Source of the DNA: Megachile rotundata
Lineage: Eukaryota > Arthropoda > Insecta > Hymenoptera > Megachilidae
Assembly: GCF_050947335.1 (NCBI RefSeq)
Contig: NW_027473859.1
Span: 62,001-126,000 of the forward strand
Length of the DNA: 64,000 bases
Reading direction: 5' to 3'
Part shown: positions 29,721-45,679 of the stretch, piece after piece
How the letters are laid out: each line of letters starts with the position of its first letter
Numbering within the stretch: the stretch's first letter is position 1
Notes under the pieces: model-generated
What the model saw: only the letters and a program-made list of their open reading frames with translations
What the model was told of the DNA's origin: nothing
Database searches by the model: none
Made by a program: the position numbers and the translations under genes

Positions 29721-32044
29721 ACGACAATTACTATACTTATTACTTTTATTGTTATCAATCTAACTCATATTATTAGCCACATTATGCTCAAATGATCGAT
29801 AGAACGATAATTACTATACTTATTACTCTTATTATTATCAATCTAACTCATATTATTAGCCATATTATGCTTATATGATCGATAGAACGACAATTACTAT
29901 ACTTATTACACTCACTATTATCAATCTAACTCATATTATTAACCATATTATGCAGATATGATCGATAGCACGACATTTACTATACCTATTACTCTTATTA
30001 TTATCAGCCTAACTCATATTATTAGACGTATTATGCTTATATGATCGACAGAACGACAACTACTATATTTATTACACTCACTGTTATCAATCTAACTCAT
30101 ATTATTAACCATATTATGCAAATTTGATCGATAGAACGACAATCACTATACATATTAGTCTTATTATTATCAACCTAACTCATATTATTAGCCACATTAT
30201 GCTTAAATGATCGATAGAACGACAATTACTATACTTATTACTCGTATTATCATCAATCTAACTCATATTATTAACAATATTATGCTTATAATATCGATAG
30301 AACGACAATTACTATACTTATTACTGTTATTTTTATCAATCTAACTCATATTATTAGCCATATTATGCTTAAATGATCGATAGAACTATAATTACTATAC
30401 TCATTGCTCTTATTATTATCAATCTAACTCATATTATTAGCCATATTATGCTTATATGATCGATAGAATGAGAATTACTATACTCACTACTCTTAGTATT
30501 ATCACTCTAACTCATATTATTAGCCATATTATGCTTATATGATCGATAGGACGACAATTACTATACTTATTACTCTTATTGTTATCAATCTAACTCATAT
30601 TTTTAGCCATATTATGCTTATATGATCGATAGAACGAGAATTACTATACTCACTACTCTTAGTATTATCAATCTAACTCACATTATTAGCCATATTATGC
30701 TTATATGATCGATAGAACGACAATTACTATACTTATTACTCTTATTGTTATCAATCTAACTCATATTGTTAGCCATATTATGCTTATATGATCGATAGAA
30801 CGAGAATTACTATACTCACTACTCTTAGTATTGTCAATCTAACTCATATTATTAGCCATATTATGCTTATATGATCGATAGAACGAGAATTACTATACTC
30901 ACTACTCTTAGTATTATCAATCTAACTCATATTATTAGCCATATTATGCTTAAATGATCGATAGAACGACAATTACTATACTTATTACTCTTATTGTTAT
31001 CAATCTAACTCATATTGTTAGCCATATTATGCTTATATGATCGATAGAACGAGAATTACTATACTCACTACTCTTAGTATTATCAATCTAACTCATATTA
31101 TTAACCATATTATGCAAATTTGATCGATAGAACGACAATCACTAAACTCATTACTCTTATTATTATCAATCTAACTCATATTATTAGCCATATTATGCTT
31201 ATATGATCGATAGAATGAGAATTACTACACTCACTACTCTTAGTATTATCACTCTAACTCATATTATTAGCCATATTATGCTTATATGATCGATAGAACG
31301 ACAATTACTATACTTATTACTCTTATTGTTATCAATCTAACTCATATTGTTAGCCATATTATGCTTATATGATCGATAGAACGAGAATTACTATACTCAC
31401 TACTCTTAGTATTTTCAATCTAACTCATATTATTAGCCATATTATGCTTATATGATCGATAGAACGAGAATTACTATACTCACTACTCTTAGTATTATCA
31501 ATCTAACTCATATTATTACCCATATTATGCCGATATGATCGATAGCACGACATTTAATATCATTATTACTCTTATTATTACGAACCTAACTCATATTATT
31601 AGCCATATTGTTCTTGTATGATCGATAGAACTACAATTACTATACTCATTACTCTTATTGTTATCAACCTAACTTTTATTATTGGCCATATTATGCTTAT
31701 ATGATCGATAGAACGACAATTACTACACTTATTACTCTTATTATTATCAATCTAACTCATATTATTAGCCATATTATGCTTATATGAGCAATAGAACTAC
31801 AACTACTACACTTATTACTCTTATTATTATCAATCTAACTCATATTATTAGCCATATTATGCTTATATGAGCAATAGAACTACAACTACTATACTTATTA
31901 CTCTTATTATTATCAATCTAACTCATATTATTAACCATATTATGCAGATATGATCGATAGAACGACAATTACTATACTTATTACACTCACTATTATCAAT
32001 CTAACTCATATTATTAACCATATTATGCAGATATGATCGATAGC
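29670..32044 (+). repeat. 28-monomer higher-order unit S, copy 2
   Basis: This copy follows the first head to tail, and the two overlap slightly because the boundary is not sharp. The only difference I noticed over 2.3 kb is CTTTTATTATTGG near 31673 against CTTATATTATTGG near 29349. The match ends near 32044, where copy 1 reads GATAGAACGAC and this one reads GATAGCACGAC. Such similarity between adjacent copies suggests a recent unequal exchange; the timing is inference. Confidence 0.85.
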
Positions 32045-35000
32045 ACGACATTTACTATACCTATTACTCTTATTATTATCAGCCTAACTCATATTATTAG
32101 ACGTATTATGCTTATATGATCGACAGAACGACAATTATTATACTTATTACTCTTATTGTTATCAATCTAACTCATATTTTTAGCCATATTATGCTTATAT
32201 GATCGATAGAACGAGAATTACTATACTCACTACTCTTAGTATTATCAATCTAACTCACATTATTAGCCATATTATGCTTATATGATCGATAGAACGACAA
32301 TTACTATACTTATTACTCTTATTGTTATCAATCTAACTCATATTGTTAGCCATATTATGCTTATATGATCGATAGAACGAGAATTACTATACTCACTACT
32401 CTTAGTATTGTCAATCTAACTCATATTATTAGCCATATTATGCTTAAATGATCGATAGAACTACAATTACTATACTCATTGCTCTTATTATTATCAATCT
32501 AACTCATATTATTAGCCATATTATGCTTATATGATCGATAGAATGAGAATTACTATACTCACTACTCTTAGTATTATCACTCTAACTCATATTATTAGCC
32601 ATATTATGCTTATATGATCGATAGAACGCCAATTACTATACATATTACTCTTATTGTTATCAATCTAACTCATATTATTAGCCATATTATGCTTATATAT
32701 TCGATAGAACGAGAATTACTATACTCACTACTCTTAGTATTATCAATCTAACTCATATTATTAGCCATATTATGCTTAAATGATCGATAGAACGACAATT
32801 ACTACACTTATTACTCTTATTATTATCAATCTAACTCATATTATTAGCCATATTATGCTTATATGAGCAATAGAACTACAACTACTATACTTATTACTCT
32901 TATTATTATCAATCTAACTCATATTATTAACCATATTATGCAGATATGATCGATAGAACTACAATTACTATACTCATTACTCTTATTGTTATCAATCTAA
33001 CTCATATTATTAGACATATTATGCTTATATGATCGATAGAACGACAATTACTATACTTATTACTCTTATTATTATAAATATAACTCATATTATTAGCCAT
33101 ATTATGCTTATATGATCGATAGAACGAGAATTACTATACCCACTACTCTTAGTATTATCAATCTAACTCATATTATTAGCCATATTATGCTTATATTATC
33201 GATAGAACGACAATTACTATACTTATCACTCTTATTATTATGAATCTAACTCATATTATTAGCCATATTATGCTTATATGATCGATAGAATGGCAATTAC
33301 TATACTTATTACTCTTATTATTATCAATCTAACTCATATTATTAACCATATTATGCTTATATGATCGATAGAACGACAATTACTATACTTATTACTCTTA
33401 TTATTATAAATATAACTCATATTATTAGCCATATTATGCTTATATGATCGATAGAACGACAATTACTATACACATTACTCTTACTATTATCAATCTAACT
33501 CATATTATTAACCACATTATGCAGATATGATCGATAGAACGAGAATTACTATACTTACTACTCTTAGTATTATCAATCTAACTCATATTATTAGCCATAT
33601 TATGCAGATATGATCGATAGCACGACATTTACTATACCTATTACTCTTATTATTATCAGCCTAACTCATATTATTAGACGTATTATGCTTATATGATCGA
33701 CAGAACGACAACTACTATATTTATTACAGTCACTGTTATCAATCTAACTCATATTATTAACCATATTATGCAAATTTGATCGATAGAACGACAATCACTA
33801 AACTCATTACTCTTATTATTATCAATCTAACTCATATTATTAGCCATATTATGCTTATATGATCGATAGAATGAGAATTACTACACTCACTACTCTTAGT
33901 ATTATCACTCTAACTCATATTATTAGCCATATTATGCTTATATGATCGATAGAACGACAATTACTATACTTATTACACTTATTGTTATCAATCTAACTCA
34001 TATTATTAGCCATATTGTGCTTATATGATCGATAGAACGAGAATTACTATACTCATTACTCTTATTATTATCAATGTAACTCATATTATTACCCATATTA
34101 TGCCGATATGATCGATAGCACGACATTTAATATCATTATTACTCTTATTATTATGAACCTAACTCATATTATTAGCCATACTATTCTTGTATGATCGATA
34201 GAACTACAATTACTATACTCATTACTCTTATTGTTATCAACCTAACTCATATTATTACCCATATTATGCTTATATGATCGATAGAACGACATTTACTATA
34301 CTTATTACACTTCCCATTATCAATCTAACTTATATTATTGGCCATATTATGCTTATATGATCGATAGAACGACAATTACTACACTTATTACGCTTATTAT
34401 TATCAATCTAACTCATATTATTAGCCATATTATGCTTATATGAGCAATAGAACTACAACTACTATACTTATTACTCTTATTATTATCAATCTAACTCATA
34501 TTATTAACCATATTATGCAGATATGATCGATAGAACGACAATTACTATACTTATTACTTTTATTGTTATCAATCTAACTCATATTATTAGCCACATTATG
34601 CTTAAATGATCGATAGAACGACAATTACTATACTTATTACTGTTATTTTTATCAATCTAACTCATATTATTAGCCATATTATGCTTAAATGATCGATAGA
34701 ACTACAATTACTATACTCACTACTCTTAGTATTATCAATCTAACTCATATTATTAGCCATATTATGCTTATATGATCGATAGAACGACAATTACTATACT
34801 TATTACACTTACTATTATCAATCTAACTCATATTATTAACCATATTATGCAGATATGATCGATAGCACGACATTTACTATACCTATTACTCTTATTATTA
34901 TCAGCCTAACTCATATTATTAGACGTATTATGCTTATATGATCGACAGAACGACAACTACTATATTTATTACAGTCACTGTTATCAATCTAACTCATATT

Positions 35001-36640
35001 ATTAACCATATTATGCAAATTTGATCGATAGAACGACAATCACTAAACTCATTACTCTTATTATTATCAATCTAACTCATATTATTAGCCATATTATGCT
35101 TATATGATCGATAGAATGAGAATTACTATACTCACTACTCTTAGTATTATCACTCTAACTCATATTATTAGCCATATTATGCTTATATGATCGATAGAAC
35201 GACAATTACTATACTTATTACTCTTATTGTTATCAATCTAACTCATATCATTAGCCATATTATGCTTATATGATCCATAGAACGAGAATTACTATACTCA
35301 CTACTCTTAGTATTATCAATCTAACTCATATTATTAGCCATATTATGCTTATATTATCGATAGATCGACAATTACTATACTTATTACTGTTACTATTATC
35401 AATCTAACTCATATTATTAGCCATATTATGCTTAAATGATCGATAGAACGACAATTACTATACTTATTACTCTTATTATTATCAATCTAACTCATATTAT
35501 TAGCCATATTATGCTTATGTGATCGATAGAATGAGAATTACTATACTCACTACTCTTAGTATTATCACTCTAACTCATATTATTAGCCATATTATGCTTA
35601 TATGATCGATAGAACGACAATTACTATACATATTACTCTTATTGTTATCAATCTAACTCATATTATTAGCCATATTATGCTTATATGTTCGATAGAACGA
35701 GAATTACTATACTCACTACTCTTAGTATTATCAATCTAACTCATATTATTAGCCATATTATGCTTAAATGATCGATAGAACGACAATTACTACACTTATT
35801 ACTCTTATTATTATCAATCTAACTCATATTATTAGCCATATTATGCTTATATGAGCAATAGAACTACAACTACTATACTTATTACTCTTATTATTATCAA
35901 TCTAACTCATATTATTAACCATATTATGCAGATATGATCGATAGAACTACAATTACTATACTCATTACTCTTATTGTTATCAATCTAACTCATATTATTA
36001 TACATATTATGCTTATATGATCGATAGAACGACAATTACTATACTTGTTACTCTTATTATTATAAATATAACTCATATTATTAGCCATATTATGCTTATA
36101 TGATCGATAGAACGAGAATTACTATACTCACTACTCTTAGTATTATCAATCTAACTCATATTATTAGCCATATTATGCTTATATTATCGATAGAACGACA
36201 ATTACTATACTTATCACTCTTATTATTATGAATCTAACTCATATTATTAGCCATATTATGCTTATATGATCGATAGAATGACAATTACTATACTTATTAC
36301 TCTTATTATTATCAATCTAACTCATATTATTAACCATATTATGCTTATATGATCGATAGAACGACAATTACTATACTTATTACTCTTATTATTATAAATA
36401 TAACTCATATTATTAGCCACATTGTGCTTATATGATCGATAGAACGACAATTACTATACACATTACTCTTACTATTATCAATCTAACTCATATTATTAAC
36501 CACATTATGCAGATATGATCGATAGAACGAGAATTACTATACTTACTACTCTTAGTATTATCAATTTAACTCATATTATTAGCCATATTATGCTTAAATG
36601 ATCGATAGAACGAGAATTACTATACTCATTACTCTTATTA
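29930..36640 (+). repeat. 6.7-kb segmental block T, copy 1
   Basis: About 81 monomers match 48356-55066 at a fixed offset of 18426 bp (222 x 83). Landmarks AGACGTATT at 30026, 32101, 33678 and 34923 correspond to 48452, 50527, 52104 and 53349. Two otherwise rare changes are shared: CTTTTATTATTGG (31673 and 50099) and AACGCCAATT (32626 and 51052). Differences I saw include ACACTCACTG against ACAGTCACTG in the first monomers, TATACCCACTAC against TATACTCACTAC near 33136, and AATGGCAATT against AATGACAATT near 33289. The right edge is at TATCAATCTAAC here against TATCCATGTAAC in the other copy. Confidence 0.87.
32150..34970 (+). repeat. 2.8-kb block U, copy 1 of 4
   Basis: About 34 monomers occur here and again near 40280, 45680 and 50570, at offsets of 8134, 13529 and 18426 bp (98, 163 and 222 monomers). 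A single diagnostic monomer with ACTTCCCATTATC appears once per copy (34310, 42444, 47839, 52736), close to GCCATACTATTCTTG. Each copy carries two AGACGTATT monomers 15 monomers apart. The right edge is set by differing monomers just past 34970 (CAGTCACTG against CACTCACTG). Confidence 0.85.
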
Positions 36641-36649
36641 TTATCAATC

Positions 36650-38212
36650 TAACTCATATTATTAGCCATATTATGCTTATATGATCGATAGAACGACAAT
36701 TACTATACTTATTACACTCACTATTATCAATCTAACTCATATTATTAACCATATTATGCAGATATGATCGATAGCACGACATTTACTATACCTATTACTC
36801 TTATTATTATCAGCCTAACTCATATTATTAGACGTATTATGCTTATATGATCGACAGAACGACAACTACTATATTTATTACACTCACTGTTATCAATCTA
36901 ACTCATATTATTAACCATATTATGCAAATTTGATCGATAGAACGACAATCACTATACATATTAGTCTTATTATTATCAACCTAACTCATATTATTAGCCA
37001 CATTATGCTTAAATGATCGATAGAACGACAATTACTATACTTATTACTCGTATTATCATCAATCTAACTCATATTATTAACAATATTATGCTTATAATAT
37101 CGATAGAACGACAATTACTATACTTATTACTGTTATTTTTATCAATCTAACTCATATTATTAGCCATATTATGCTTAAATGATCGATAGAACTACAATTA
37201 CTATACTCATTGCTCTTATTATTATCAATCTAACTCATATTATTAGCCATATTATGCTTATATGATCGATAGAATGAGAATTACTATACTCACTACTCTT
37301 AGTATTATCACTCTAACTCATATTATTAGCCATATTATGCTTATATGATCGATAGGACGACAATTACTATACTTATTACTCTTATTGTTATCAATCTAAC
37401 TCATATTTTTAGCCATATTATGCTTATATGATCGATAGAACGAGAATTACTATACTCACTACTCTTAGTATTATCAATCTAACTCACATTATTAGCCATA
37501 TTATGCTTATATGATCGATAGAACGACAATTACTATACTTATTACTCTTATTGTTATCAATCTAACTCATATTGTTAGCCATATTATGCTTATATGATCG
37601 ATAGAACGAGAATTACTATACTCACTACTCTTAGTATTGTCAATCTAACTCATATTATTAGCCATATTATGCTTATATGATCGATAGAACGAGAATTACT
37701 ATACTCACTACTCTTAGTATTATCAATCTAACTCATATTATTAGCCATATTATGCTTAAATGATCGATAGAACGACAATTACTATACTTATCACTCTTAT
37801 TGTTATCAATCTAACTCATATTGTTAGCCATATTATGCTTATATGATCGATAGAACGAGAATTACTATACTCACTACTCTTAGTATTATCAATCTAACTC
37901 ATATTATTAACCATATTATGCAAATTTGATCGATAGAACGACAATCACTAAACTCATTACTCTTATTATTATCAATCTAACTCATATTATTAGCCATATT
38001 ATGCTTATATGATCGATAGAATGAGAATTACTACACTCACTACTCTTAGTATTATCACTCTAACTCATATTATTAGCCATATTATGCTTATATGATCGAT
38101 AGAACGACAATTACTATACTTATTACTCTTATTGTTACAAATCTAACTCATATTGTTAGCCATATTATGCTTATATGATCGATAGAACGAGAATTACTAT
38201 ACTCACTACTCT
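36650..38212 (+). repeat. 1.6-kb block V, copy 1
   Basis: About 19 monomers match 55740-57302 at an offset of 19090 bp (230 x 83). Shared rare changes are ATACTTATCACTC followed by TTGTTATC (37785 and 56875) and TTGTTACAAATC (38132 and 57222). The match ends at GTATTGTCAATC here against GTATTTTCAATC in the other copy. The block sits directly downstream of block T copy 1 but not of copy 2. Confidence 0.82.
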
Positions 38213-40279
38213 TAGTATTGTCAATCTAACTCATATTATTAGCCATATTATGCTTATATGATCGATAGAACGAGAATTACTATACTCACTACTCTTAGTA
38301 TTATCAATCTAACTCATATTATTAGCCATATTATGCTTAAATGATCGATAGAACGACAATTACTATACTTATTACTGTTATTTTTATCAATCTAACTCAT
38401 ATTATTAGCCATATTATGCTTAAATGATCGATAGAACTACAATTACTATACTCACTACTCTTAGTATTATCAATCTAACTCATATTATTAGCCATATTAT
38501 GCTTATATGATCGATAGAACGAGAATTACTATACTCACTACTCTTAGTATTATCAATCTAACTCATATTATTAGCCATATTATGCTTATATTATCGATAG
38601 ATCGACAATTACTATACTTATTACTGTTACTATTATCAATCTAACTCATATTATTAGCCATATTATGCTTAAATGATCGATAGAACGACAATTACTATAC
38701 TTATTACTCTTATTATTATCAATCTAACTCATATTATTAGCCATATTATGCTTATGTGATCGATAGAATGAGAATTACTATACTCACTACTCTTAGTATT
38801 ATCACTCTAACTCATATTATTAGCCATATTATGCTTATATGATCGATAGAACGACAATTACTATACATATTACTCTTATTGTTATCAATCTAACTCATAT
38901 TATTAGCCATATTATGCTTATATGTTCGACAGAACGAGAATTACTATACTCACTACTCTTAGTATTATCAATCTAACTCATATTATTAGCCATATTATGC
39001 TTAAATGATCGATAGAACGACAATTACTACACTTATTACTCTTATTATTATCAATCTAACTCATATTATTAGCCATATTATGCTTATATGAGCAATAGAA
39101 CTACAACTACTATACTTATTACTCTTATTATTATCAATCTAACTCATATTATTAACCATATTATGCAGATATGATCGATAGAACGACAATTACTATACTT
39201 ATTACTTTTATTGTTATCAATCTAACTCATATTATTAGCCACATTATGCTTAAATGATCGATAGAACGATAATTACTATACTTATTACTCTTATTATTAT
39301 CAATCTAACTCATATTATTAGCCATATTATGCTTAAATGATCGATAGAACGACAATTACTACACTTATTACTCTTATTATTTTCAATCTAACTCATATTA
39401 TTAGCCATATTATGCTTATATGAGCAATAGAACTACAACTACTATACTTATTACTCTTATTATTATCAATCTAACTCATATTATTAACCATATTATGCAG
39501 ATATGATCGATAGAACGACAATTACTATACTTATTACTTTTATTGTTATCAATCTAACTCATATTATTAGCCACATTATGCTTAAATGATCGATAGAACG
39601 ACAATTACTATACTTATTACTGTTATTTTTATCAATCTAACTCATATTATTAGCCATATTATGCTTAAATGATCGATAGAACTACAATTACTATACTCAC
39701 TACTCTTAGTATTATCACTCTAACTCATATTATTAGCCATATTATGCTTATATGATCGATAGAACGACAATTACTATACATATTACTCTTATTGTTATCA
39801 ATCTAACTCATATTATTAGCCATATTATGCTTATATGTTCGATAGAACGAGAATTACTATACTCACTACTCTTAGTATTATCAATCTAACTCATATTATT
39901 AGCCATATTATGCTTAAATGATCGATAGAACGACAATTACTACACTTATTACTCTTATTATTATCAATCTAACTCATATTATTAGCCATATTATGCTTAT
40001 ATGAGCAATAGAACTACAACTACTATACTTATTACTCTTATTATTATCAATCTAACTCATATTATTAACCATATTATGCAGATATGATCGATAGAACTAC
40101 AATTACTATACTCATTGCTCTTATTATTATCAATCTAACTCATATTATTAGCCATATTATGCTTATATGATCGATAGAATGAGAATTACTATACTCACTA
40201 CTCTTAGTATTATCACTCTAACTCATATTATTAGCCATATTATGCTTATATGATCGATAGAACGACAATTACTATACTT

Positions 40280-43100
40280 ATTACTCTTATTGTTATCAAT
40301 CTAACTCATATTTTTAGCCATATTATGCTTATATGATCGATAGAACGAGAATTACTATACTCACTACTCTTAGTATTATCAATCTAACTCACATTATTAG
40401 CCATATTATGCTTATATGATCGATAGAACGACAATTACTATACTTATTACTCTTATTGTTATCAATCTAACTCATATTGTTAGCCATATTATGCTTATAT
40501 GATCGATAGAACGAGAATTACTATACTCACTACTCTTAGTATTGTCAATCTAACTCATATTATTAGCCATATTATGCTTAAATGATCGATAGAACTACAA
40601 TTACTATACTCATTGCTCTTATTATTATCAATCTAACTCATATTATTAGCCATATTATGCTTATATGATCGATAGAATGAGAATTACTATACTCACTACT
40701 CTTAGTATTATCACTCTAACTCATATTATTAGCCATATTATGCTTATATGATCGATAGAACGACAATTACTATACATATTACTCTTATTGTTATCAATCT
40801 AACTCATATTATTAGCCATATTATGCTTATATATTCGATAGAACGAGAATTACTATACTCACTACTCTTAGTATTATCAATCTAACTCATATTATTAGCC
40901 ATATTATGCTTAAATGATCGATAGAACGACAATTACTACACTTATTACTCTTATTATTATCAATCTAACTCATATTATTAGCCATATTATGCTTATATGA
41001 GCAATAGAACTACAACTACTATACTTATTACTCTTATTATTATCAATCTAACTCATATTATTAACCATATTATGCAGATATGATCGATAGAACTACAATT
41101 ACTATACTCATTACTCTTATTGTTATCAATCTAACTCATATTATTAGACATATTATGCTTATATGATCGATAGAACGACAATTACTATACTTATTACTCT
41201 TATTATTATAAATATAACTCATATTATTAGCCATATTATGCTTATATGATCGATAGAACGAGAATTACTATACTCACTACTCTTAGTATTATCAATCTAA
41301 CTCATATTATTAGCCATATTATGCTTATATTATCGATAGAACGACAATTACTATACTTATCACTCTTATTATTATGAATCTAACTCATATTATTAGCCAT
41401 ATTATGCTTATATGATCGATAGAATGACAATTACTATACTTATTACTCTTATTATTATCAATCTAACTCATATTATTAACCATATTATGCTTATATGATC
41501 GATAGAACGACAATTACTATACTTATTACTCTTATTATTATAAATATAACTCATATTATTAGCCATATTATGCTTATATGATCGATAGAACGACAATTAC
41601 TATACACATTACTCTTACTATTATCAATCTAACTCATATTATTAACCACATTATGCAGATATGATCGATAGAACGAGAATTACTATACTTACTACTCTTA
41701 GTATTATCAATCTAACTCATATTATTAGCCATATTATGCAGATATGATCGATAGCACGACATTTACTATACCTATTACTCTTATTATTATCAGCCTAACT
41801 CATATTATTAGACGTATTATGCTTATATGATCGACAGAACGACAACTACTATATTTATTACAGTCACTGTTATCAATCTAACTCATATTATTAACCATAT
41901 TATGCAAATTTGATCGATAGAACGACAATCACTAAACTCATTACTCTTATTATTATCAATCTAACTCATATTATTAGCCATATTATGCTTATATGATCGA
42001 TAGAATGAGAATTACTACACTCACTACTCTTAGTATTATCACTCTAACTCATATTATTAGCCATATTATGCTTATATGATCGATAGAACGACAATTACTA
42101 TACTTATTACACTTATTGTTATCAATCTAACTCATATTATTAGCCATATTGTGCTTATATGATCGATAGAACGAGAATTACTATACTCATTACTCTTATT
42201 ATTATCAATGTAACTCATATTATTACCCATATTATGCCGATATGATCGATAGCACGACATTTAATATCATTATTACTCTTATTATTATGAACCTAACTCA
42301 TATTATTAGCCATACTATTCTTGTATGATCGATAGAACTACAATTACTATACTCATTACTCTTATTGTTATCAACCTAACTCATATTATTACCCATATTA
42401 TGCTTATATGATCGATAGAACGACATTTACTATACTTATTACACTTCCCATTATCAATCTAACTTATATTATTGGCCATATTATGCTTATATGATCGATA
42501 GAACGACAATTACTACACTTATTACGCTTATTATTATCAATCTAACTCATATTATTAGCCATATTATGCTTATATGAGCAATAGAACTACAACTACTATA
42601 CTTATTACTCTTATTATTATCAATCTAACTCATATTATTAACCATATTATGCAGATATGATCGATAGAACGACAATTACTATACTTATTACTTTTATTGT
42701 TATCAATCTAACTCATATTATTAGCCACATTATGCTTAAATGATCGATAGAACGACAATTACTATACTTATTACTGTTATTTTTATCAATCTAACTCATA
42801 TTATTAGCCATATTATGCTTAAATGATCGATAGAACTACAATTACTATACTCACTACTCTTAGTATTATCAATCTAACTCATATTATTAGCCATATTATG
42901 CTTATATGATCGATAGAACGACAATTACTATACTTATTACACTTACTATTATCAATCTAACTCATATTATTAACCATATTATGCAGATATGATCGATAGC
43001 ACGACATTTACTATACCTATTACTCTTATTATTATCAGCCTAACTCATATTATTAGACGTATTATGCTTATATGATCGACAGAACGACAACTACTATATT
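40280..43100 (+). repeat. 2.8-kb block U, copy 2 of 4
   Basis: This copy aligns to 32150-34970 at +8134 bp, with AGACGTATT at 41812 and 43057. Past 43100 it joins a different continuation (CACTCACTG, then ACATATTAGTC monomers) from copies 1 and 4. Upstream, 38.3-40.2 kb is a patchwork of short runs of the GAGCAATAG, ACTGTTATTTTTATC and CTCACTACTCTTAG monomers that recur in varying order. Confidence 0.83.
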
Positions 43101-45679
43101 TATTACACTCACTGTTATCAATCTAACTCATATTATTAACCATATTATGCAAATTTGATCGATAGAACGACAATCACTATACATATTAGTCTTATTATTA
43201 TCAACCTAACTCATATTATTAGCCACATTATGCTTAAATGATCGATAGAACGACAATTACTATACTTATTACTCGTATTATCATCAATCTAACTCATATT
43301 ATTAACAATATTATGCTTATAATATCGATAGAACGACAATTACTATACTTATTACTGTTATTTTTATCAATCTAACTCATATTATTAGCCATATTATGCT
43401 TAAATGATCGATAGAACTATAATTACTATACTCATTGCTCTTATTATTATCAATCTAACTCATATTATTAGCCATATTATGCTTATATGATCGATAGAAT
43501 GAGAATTACTATACTCACTACTCTTAGTATTATCACTCTAACTCATATTATTAGCCATATTATGCTTATATGATCGATAGGACGACAATTACTATACTTA
43601 TTACTCTTATTGTTATCAATCTAACTCATATTTTTAGCCATATTATGCTTATATGATCGATAGAACGAGAATTACTATACTCACTACTCTTAGTATTATC
43701 AATCTAACTCACATTATTAGCCATATTATGCTTATATGATCGATAGAACGACAATTACTATACTTATTACTCTTATTGTTATCAATCTAACTCATATTGT
43801 TAGCCATATTATGCTTATATGATCGATAGAACGAGAATTACTATACTCACTACTCTTAGTATTGTCAATCTAACTCATATTATTAGCCATATTATGCTTA
43901 TATGATCGATAGAACGAGAATTACTATACTCACTACTCTTAGTATTATCAATCTAACTCATATTATTAGCCATATTATGCTTAAATGATCGATAGAACGA
44001 CAATTACTATACTTATTACTCTTATTGTTATCAATCTAACTCATATTGTTAGCCATATTATGCTTATATGATCGATAGAACGAGAATTACTATACTCACT
44101 ACTCTTAGTATTATCAATCTAACTCATATTATTAACCATATTATGCAAATTTGATCGATAGAACGACAATCACTAAACTCATTACTCTTATTATTATCAA
44201 TCTAACTCATATTATTAGCCATATTATGCTTATATGATCGATAGAATGAGAATTACTACACTCACTACTCTTAGTATTATCACTCTAACTCATATTATTA
44301 GCCATATTATGCTTATATGATCGATAGAACGACAATTACTATACTTATTACTCTTATTGTTATCAATCTAACTCATATTGTTAGCCATATTATGCTTATA
44401 TGATCGATAGAACGAGAATTACTATACTCACTACTCTTAGTATTTTCAATCTAACTCATATTATTAGCCATATTATGCTTATATGATCGATAGAACGAGA
44501 ATTACTATACTCACTACTCTTAGTATTATCAATCTAACTCATATTATTACCCATATTATGCCGATATGATCGATAGCACGACATTTAATATCATTATTAC
44601 TCTTATTATTACGAACCTAACTCATATTATTAGCCATATTGTTCTTGTATGATCGATAGAACTACAATTACTATACTCATTACTCTTATTGTTATCAACC
44701 TAACTTATATTATTGGCCATATTATGCTTATATGATCGATAGAACGACAATTACTACACTTATTACTCTTATTATTATCAATCTAACTCATATTATTAGC
44801 CATATTATGCTTATATGAGCAATAGAACTACAACTACTACACTTATTACTCTTATTATTATCAATCTAACTCATATTATTAGCCATATTATGCTTATATG
44901 AGCAATAGAACTACAACTACTATACTTATTACTCTTATTATTATCAATCTAACTCATATTATTAACCATATTATGCAGATATGATCGATAGAACGACAAT
45001 TACTATACTTATTACACTCACTATTATCAATCTAACTCATATTATTAACCATATTATGCAGATATGATCGATAGCACGACATTTACTATACCTATTACTC
45101 TTATTATTATCAGCCTAACTCATATTATTAGACGTATTATGCTTATATGATCGACAGAACGACAACTACTATATTTATTACACTCACTGTTATCAATCTA
45201 ACTCATATTATTAACCATATTATGCAAATTTGATCGATAGAACGACAATCACTATACATATTAGTCTTATTATTATCAACCTAACTCATATTATTAGCCA
45301 CATTATGCTTAAATGATCGATAGAACGACAATTACTATACTTATTACTCGTATTATTATCAATCTAACTCATATTATTAACAATATTATGCTTATAATAT
45401 CGATAGAACGACAATTACTATACTTATTACTGTTATTTTTATCAATCTAACTCATATTATTAGCCATATTATGCTTAAATGATCGATAGAACTACAATTA
45501 CTATACTCATTGCTCTTATTATTATCAATCTAACTCATATTATTAGCCATATTATGCTTATATGATCGATAGAATGAGAATTACTATACTCACTACTCTT
45601 AGTATTATCACTCTAACTCATATTATTAGCCATATTATGCTTATATGATCGATAGAACGACAATTACTATACTTATTAC